From contig CM051034.1 in the NCBI GenBank assembly GCA_027627225.1, positions 5,386,858 to 5,450,857 of the forward strand: a DNA stretch of 64,000 nt. The letters run 5' to 3'. Each line of letters opens with the position of its first letter. Positions within the stretch are counted from its first letter, which is position 1. The notes under the pieces were generated by a model. That model ran no database searches, was not told the DNA's origin, and saw nothing but the letters and a program-made list of their open reading frames with translations. Origin of the DNA: Congeria kusceri (lineage: Eukaryota > Mollusca > Bivalvia > Myida > Dreissenidae). Shown here in pieces: positions 59,640-64,000 of this stretch. The position numbers were made by a program, and so were the translations under genes.

Positions 59640-61040
59640 TGGTACCTTTTGCTACTGATGTTGTTAAGGCTTGTACGGTTTCTGGGTCGATTTGCATGCG
59701 ACTTAAACCATCAGCATCCGCGTTGTTCTTCCAGGACGATAGCGAGCTGTGAAGTTGTAATTCGCTAAAGCTGCCATCCAGCGCTGACCTGTGGCATCGA
59801 GCTTCGCGGTGGTGGTAACGTAAGTGAGTGGGTTGTTGTTGGTGATCACCTCGAAAAAAAAATCCGTGTAAGTAATCGTGAAATTTGTCGGTGATGGCCC
59901 ATTTCAGTGCCAGAAATTCGAGTTTGTGTGCTGGGTAGTGCTTTTCGAGTGGTTTGAGAGACCTACTGGCGTATGCGATAACTCTGTCTTTGCCATCTTG
60001 ATTCTGGTAAAGTACGGCACCCAAACCAGACCCTGACGCGTCAGTGTGCAAGGTAAATTGTAGGTCATAGTTTGCATATGCCAAGATGGGTGGATTTAAA
60101 AGCTGTTTGACCAAAGCTTCGAATGCTTCCTGATGTTCAGCTTCCCATTTAAAGGTTATTTTCTTTGGACTCGTGTATTTTCTTTTCTTTTTAGTAGGCT
60201 GACCAATCAGCAAATTGTTCAATGGTCGCGCAATATTGGCAAAGTCTTTTAGAAATCTTCGGTAGTAACCAACGAAGCCCAAAAGCTTTCTGACCTCTTT
60301 GACAGTAGACGGAACTGACCAGTTGGTGATTGCTTCGATTTTCTTTGGGTCAGCTTGGATACCATCTGCAGAGACCACGTGACCAAGGTAAGTAATCAAG
60401 TTGTATGAGGCTAATAGTGAGTCGACTTATATGTGAGCTTATATCAAAAGAGAAAATAATAATGTCATCCAGATAAATTAAACAGCCCCGAAGGTTCAAA
60501 TCACCCATACAACGTTCCATGAGTCTTTGAAAAGTCGCAGGTGCATTGCAAAGTCCGAAGGGGAGCCTGTTGCACTCGTAAAAGCCTAACCCGCCACACT
60601 GAAATGCTGTCTTCTCCTTGTCCGACTCTTCTAGTTCCACTTGCCAATACCCGGACTTTAAATCTAGTTTGGAAAAGTATCTGGATCCGAACAACAAGTG
60701 TAAGGTGTCCTCGACCCTCGGTAAGGCATACCTGTATTTTTTTGTCCGGTCATTCAGACGCCGAAAGTCTATGCAAAATCGAATGCTGCCATCTTTCTTC
60801 CTCACTATCACACAGTTGGATGACCACGGAGATGTAGATTCACGTATGGCACCAATTTCTAGCATACTTCATTGAACAGTGCTGGTGGGTTTCTTCTATA
60901 GGGTTCTTTGAAAGGCTCTTCGTTGAGAAGTTTGATTTTATGCTTTACTGCTTGAGTGTGACCCATGTCTAAATAAGATTTTGGAAATGTCGAATCCCAT
61001 TTCTCAAACAACCTGTATACGTGTGTCTTTTGTTCCTCTG
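59640..61040 (-). pseudogene. Gypsy reverse transcriptase and RNase H region
   Basis: Frame 60865-60350 holds the polymerase: FSKLDLKSGYWQ (Asp 68), LPFGLCNAPATF and the catalytic YLDD (131-134). Frame 60399-59596 continues with GFVGYYRRFLKDF and the RNase H start HTDASGSGLG (Asp 120). The N-terminal stretch of the RT (about 61040-60870) is in another frame. The polymerase is broken near 60430, and RNase H is broken at a homopolymer run near 59855. The domain order matches Ty3/Gypsy pol. Some homopolymer shifts could be sequencing errors. Confidence 0.85.
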
Positions 61041-61041
61041 T

Positions 61042-61912
61042 TTATTCTGATTCCTCTAGATAAACGTCATATTTCTCTTTCAGATTTTCACGTTTGCATT
61101 TGCTTTCTTTTTCAGGTGCTGCTACATGACTGATCGTCACAATAACAGGATGAAAAATCGGTGCTTCGCTCAATACTTTAACTTCGTTCAACTGACATAA
61201 AGTCTGTTTAGCTTTAATTTTGATAGGTCTTGCTGTAACGTTACATACGCGTACAGGTATCCTCGCAGTCTTTCCGGGGTTATCAATACAGACAACTCTA
61301 GGACAAATGATGGCGCTATGGCTCGGCATATCTTCGACAGGTTCAGTTACAGCTTCACTGACAATTCCTTGTTTCTTGTAGAAGCCCGTTACTGTTCTGC
61401 TTTCATCAGGATGCAAAGTTATTGGGCGAGTTGCAGTAACTATTCTAATATCTGCATTCACAGACATAAAACCAGCTTTCCATACCTCGTTTACTGCCGT
61501 ATTGCCAGCTCACTTAGTTCTCTTAAGACATTCTGTCCCAGTAATACATGAGCGGTACCGTGGTACTCTTGCACAGGCACTACAAGTAATATGGTTTGAA
61601 TTGGTTTCTCGGTAAACTCAGTTTCTATGTTTGCAAACATATATTCGCAGTATGGTATTAAACTGCCATTTGCACATTTCAGTTCTACACCAAATTCCTC
61701 CATAGAGTGCATTTCTGGCTTTGGTGACCTTTTATTGAAAATATTTCAGTGATGGTGCTCACTTGTGATCCGCTATCGATAAGTGCTGTAGTGCCAAGAC
61801 CGTTTATTTTTATTTGGTCTAAATTGGCATCACTGATCATTCGCTGTAAAATGTCTTCCCTGTGGTATGTTTTGGGGTTTAGTGTGTTTCCACTGGTACT
61901 GCTCCAATCCAA
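61042..61912 (-). pseudogene. Gypsy protease region and linker
   Basis: Frame 61912-61685 contains the aspartic protease active site ALIDSGSQVSTI (Asp about 46). The adjoining frame 61712-61491 carries the downstream LLGQNVL motif, so the protease is split by a frameshift near 61700. Frame 61467-61042 is a linker leading to the reverse transcriptase. In the intact family this protease cleaves the Gag-Pol polyprotein. Confidence 0.75.
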
Positions 61913-61914
61913 CC

Positions 61915-62874
61915 CCTCGATCAGAGCTTCATCTAGTTTAAAGTTGGTGTCTGATTCTTACCGGTGTTTCGGTCATCAGCTACTACATTGGTCTGTTGGT
62001 TTTCTCTATACCCACGAAAAAATCGACCATTTTTGAGCGGTATCCCCCTCGGCCTCTAAAAGTTGTGTTACCTCTATAGCCTCTATAAGGTTGTCCTCTG
62101 TTATCCCATGTATTTCTGTATTCTGATTCAGTTGGTTTCTGTCTTGCTTGTGTCAGTGTATTTATTTTCGTTTCCATCACCTACATTTGTTCTTTGAGGT
62201 CATTCACAATTTGCAAATGATTGTCAAACTGATGTACGTTTATTTGCTTCTGGTGTTCTGGTTCTTTGGTAACCTTCATTTCTTGTTCTTCTCTTCTAAC
62301 CTTTCTTCTCAATTCTTCGAACGTGACATTAGATTCATAAAACATTCTTGTTGCGTTCTTAAGTTCTGTATTCTTTAGATATTTCCTAAATCGTATTTCC
62401 AACATCTTTTCTTTTCTACATTCCTGTATCTCTCTTTAATTCCTCTAACCGTATGCTCCATGCCGAAATATCTTCATCTTTCTCCTGTTTCGCGTTATAA
62501 TATTCTTCCGTTATACTTTCACCACTCTTAATGTCTCCAAAATTACTTTCTAAAGATTTCAATATCTCTTCAGTTGTTGCTGTGGGTTTTAGTGTTGTAA
62601 GTATTTTCCGGGGTTTTCCACTGATGGCATTTCTTATGGCCTGTCTCAGTATCTCTTTGTGATATATGTCCGAAATAATCATGCTCTCTACTTCAACTTT
62701 CCATTCTTGAAATTGGGCAGGGTCTGAAAATTGTTGAACATTCGGTTTTATCATGAATGCAGTATGTCCTTTATTCTCGGTAGCCGTTGACATGCGTTCC
62801 TGAGGTTTTTGTTTTCGTTTATTTGATACTGACAGCTCTTCATCTAATGAACTTAGAATGTTCTGTTTGTCCAA
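61915..62874 (-). pseudogene. Gypsy gag core and RG-rich tail
   Basis: Frame 62874-62416 looks like a capsid-type gag domain (FSDPAQFQEWKVEVESMI, WSIRLEELKR). Frames 62405-62181 and 62180-61983 continue it with a charged helix and an arginine/glycine-rich tail (RGYRGNTTFRGRGG). I see no CCHC zinc knuckle; the RG-rich tail may replace it for RNA binding. Frameshifts separate the pieces. Confidence 0.65.
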
Positions 62875-62901
62875 TAGACTTTGTTTTAAGTCATATTTCT
62901 G

Positions 62902-63738
62902 TTACTTTAGAGCTCGTATCCTTTTTCTATGTTGCCTCTCTCTTTCTTCTTTCAGTCTGTCCTTTTCTTTCATTTCTTTCAACTGTTCCTTCATCTCAAT
63001 AGTTTTGGTAATTTCCGTCTCTTTCAGTTTCATTAACTCAATCTGTTTCTGTAGGTGCTCTATATCTTCGTGTTCATTTTCACTCTTGTCATCTCCGAAC
63101 ATGTCAGAATGAATATAATCTCAAGCCTTCGTTCTCTCCTACTTAATTCTGTCCTCAGAATTTTTTACATGAGGTGCAACATCTTCTTGAATAGCTCTGT
63201 TTTTTAACCATTGTAGTTGTTTATCAACAGTGTCTTTGCTTGTATTTGAACACTCACTCATATTGTCATATATTTGGCTTATTTGATCTACTTGGCCGTA
63301 TTCATTGACTGTAATAAGGGATCTTCCTATATCTGCTTTATACTTGTATCTGACGTCATCTCTCTGGGATTCGGCTGTCTTGATCTCCTCCAAATGATAA
63401 TCATAGCCACATGCTCCTAATTCATCATTATCATAGTCTATGTCAATAACCGTTTCTTTCATTCTTTGAATTTCTAATTCTAATTGCTTTCTTTCTATCA
63501 GCTGTCTTATTTCATCATCTTCCTGTTTATGTTTGGTCTCTTCTTCTTTAAGTCTGGCCAATTCATCCTTTCCTTGCCTTGTCTTCTTCCTAGCTTCTAT
63601 AAGCTCCGCTTCAATGTCTCTATCCCTTTGTTTAATAAATTCCAGTTGTTCTCTGTCACTTGCTAATTTATTCGCGTCATTTCTTAGCATTTCTCTTCTG
63701 CGAAGTCTCCTTTTCCTTTCTGTCATATCGCCTTCCAT
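62902..63738 (-). pseudogene. Coiled-coil N-terminal part of gag
   Basis: Frames 63738-63139 (199 codons, ATG start) and 63102-62902 are rich in Glu, Lys, Arg and Leu with heptad-like spacing, so long coiled coils are likely. They precede the gag core in the same orientation, so they are probably its N-terminal part. The start MEGDMTERKRR lies about 130 bases inside the element's right boundary. I do not recognise a specific family. Confidence 0.6.
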
Positions 63739-63904
63739 ATTTGCAGAATGTCTATTTCAACTTTGCAATAATGTCTAAACTTCAATAGTACCTTCTTTTC
63801 AAAACTATACTTCACTCCACTTCTAAGTCACAACTTCACTCTATTTCTCTTGTTCTGATAATGGACAAGCCGCTGAGGATTGTTGATCACGCTACTAGTA
63901 TGTG

Positions 63905-64000
63905 AAAAGCTTTTATCTTGTTCGGAACGTCTTGGTCAAGAAGTGAATTATGTTGTTTATCAGGCTATGGGAAACGCTGTTTTCCGGTTTTGAACTTCCT
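63905..64000 (+). repeat. ~60-bp repeat resuming, copy C right part
   Basis: TTCGGAACGTC, AAGAAGTGAATTATGTTGTT and GGCTATGGGAAACGCTG match the ~60-bp repeats of copies A (44930) and B (51960). The host unit therefore continues beyond the Gypsy element and the window. Confidence 0.75.

Larger units (their letters stand above)
57366..63900 (-). mobile_element. Ty3/Gypsy LTR retrotransposon, decayed
   Basis: A minus-strand element of about 6.5 kb inserted in copy C. Reading right to left: coiled-coil gag part, gag core, RG-rich gag tail, protease, reverse transcriptase, RNase H, integrase, then a purine tract and the 3' LTR. The host repeat resumes at about 63905 with the ~60-bp repeat family. 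Several frameshifts make it inactive. No 5' LTR is visible at the right end and no target-site duplication was found, so it is probably truncated there. No envelope gene was seen. Confidence 0.9.

Overview
The window is AT-rich animal DNA with no intact protein-coding gene that I can support. Its repeats point to a bivalve mollusc: tRNA-headed SINEs of molluscan style, hairpin-headed elements with CCGTCCGTC microsatellites and ~160-175 bp tandem cores resembling the bivalve 'pearl'/Helitron-like elements, CR1/Nimb-like and L1/Tx1-like LINEs, and a Ty3/Gypsy element. This assignment is inference from repeat content. The host-type genes I can see are one intact tRNA-Pro(TGG) (36427-36498), one damaged tRNA-Pro(CGG) (4374-4445) and a frameshifted class-A GPCR relic (about 17881-19070, minus).

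Layout. 1-7.6 kb: gene-poor DNA with a 110-bp MITE, palindromes, a broken tRNA-Pro and a 21-bp minisatellite. 7.64-11.08 kb: an element with ~130-bp terminal inverted repeats (TIRs) enclosing a decayed reverse-transcriptase/restriction-like-endonuclease relic. 11.9-12.5 kb: a 31-bp tandem repeat and a hairpin-headed pearl-like element. 12.94-17.54 kb: a 4.6-kb minisatellite of 29-bp units with an internal ~1.6-kb duplication. 17.9-19.1 kb: the GPCR relic. 19.2-28.5 kb: SINEs, two divergent LINE fragments, a LINE tail, a hairpin/CRE element and pearl-like elements. 28.5-37.7 kb: two TIR elements (one carrying a tRNA-like promoter), a SINE, a second large hairpin/CRE element, the intact tRNA-Pro and a (CAN)n tract.

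38.2-64 kb is one structure: three diverged tandem copies (A, B, C) of a large unit. Copies A and B hold, in the same order, a 23-bp minisatellite, ~128-bp repeats with a small hairpin, a ~200-bp segment bounded by splice-like GT/AG signals, a 57-bp tandem array, a ~60-bp degenerate repeat and a terminal splice-donor-like site. Copy C is followed only as far as the start of its ~60-bp repeat. Later insertions can be defined because sister copies keep the empty site: a 1.6-kb TIR transposon with TA duplication (45590-47203), a Helitron-like element (48821-49385) and a solo LTR with TTGGT duplication (52316-53416). A pearl-like element (40546-42105) interrupts array A and a minus-strand Gypsy element (about 57366-63900) interrupts copy C.

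The strongest candidate for something undescribed is this three-copy unit. Its splice-like borders are kept at matching positions, its 57-bp arrays stay open in one minus-strand frame (19-residue repeat), and it carries a repeated small hairpin. Whether it is a noncoding RNA locus, a repeat-protein locus or only decayed repeat DNA cannot be settled from sequence alone.
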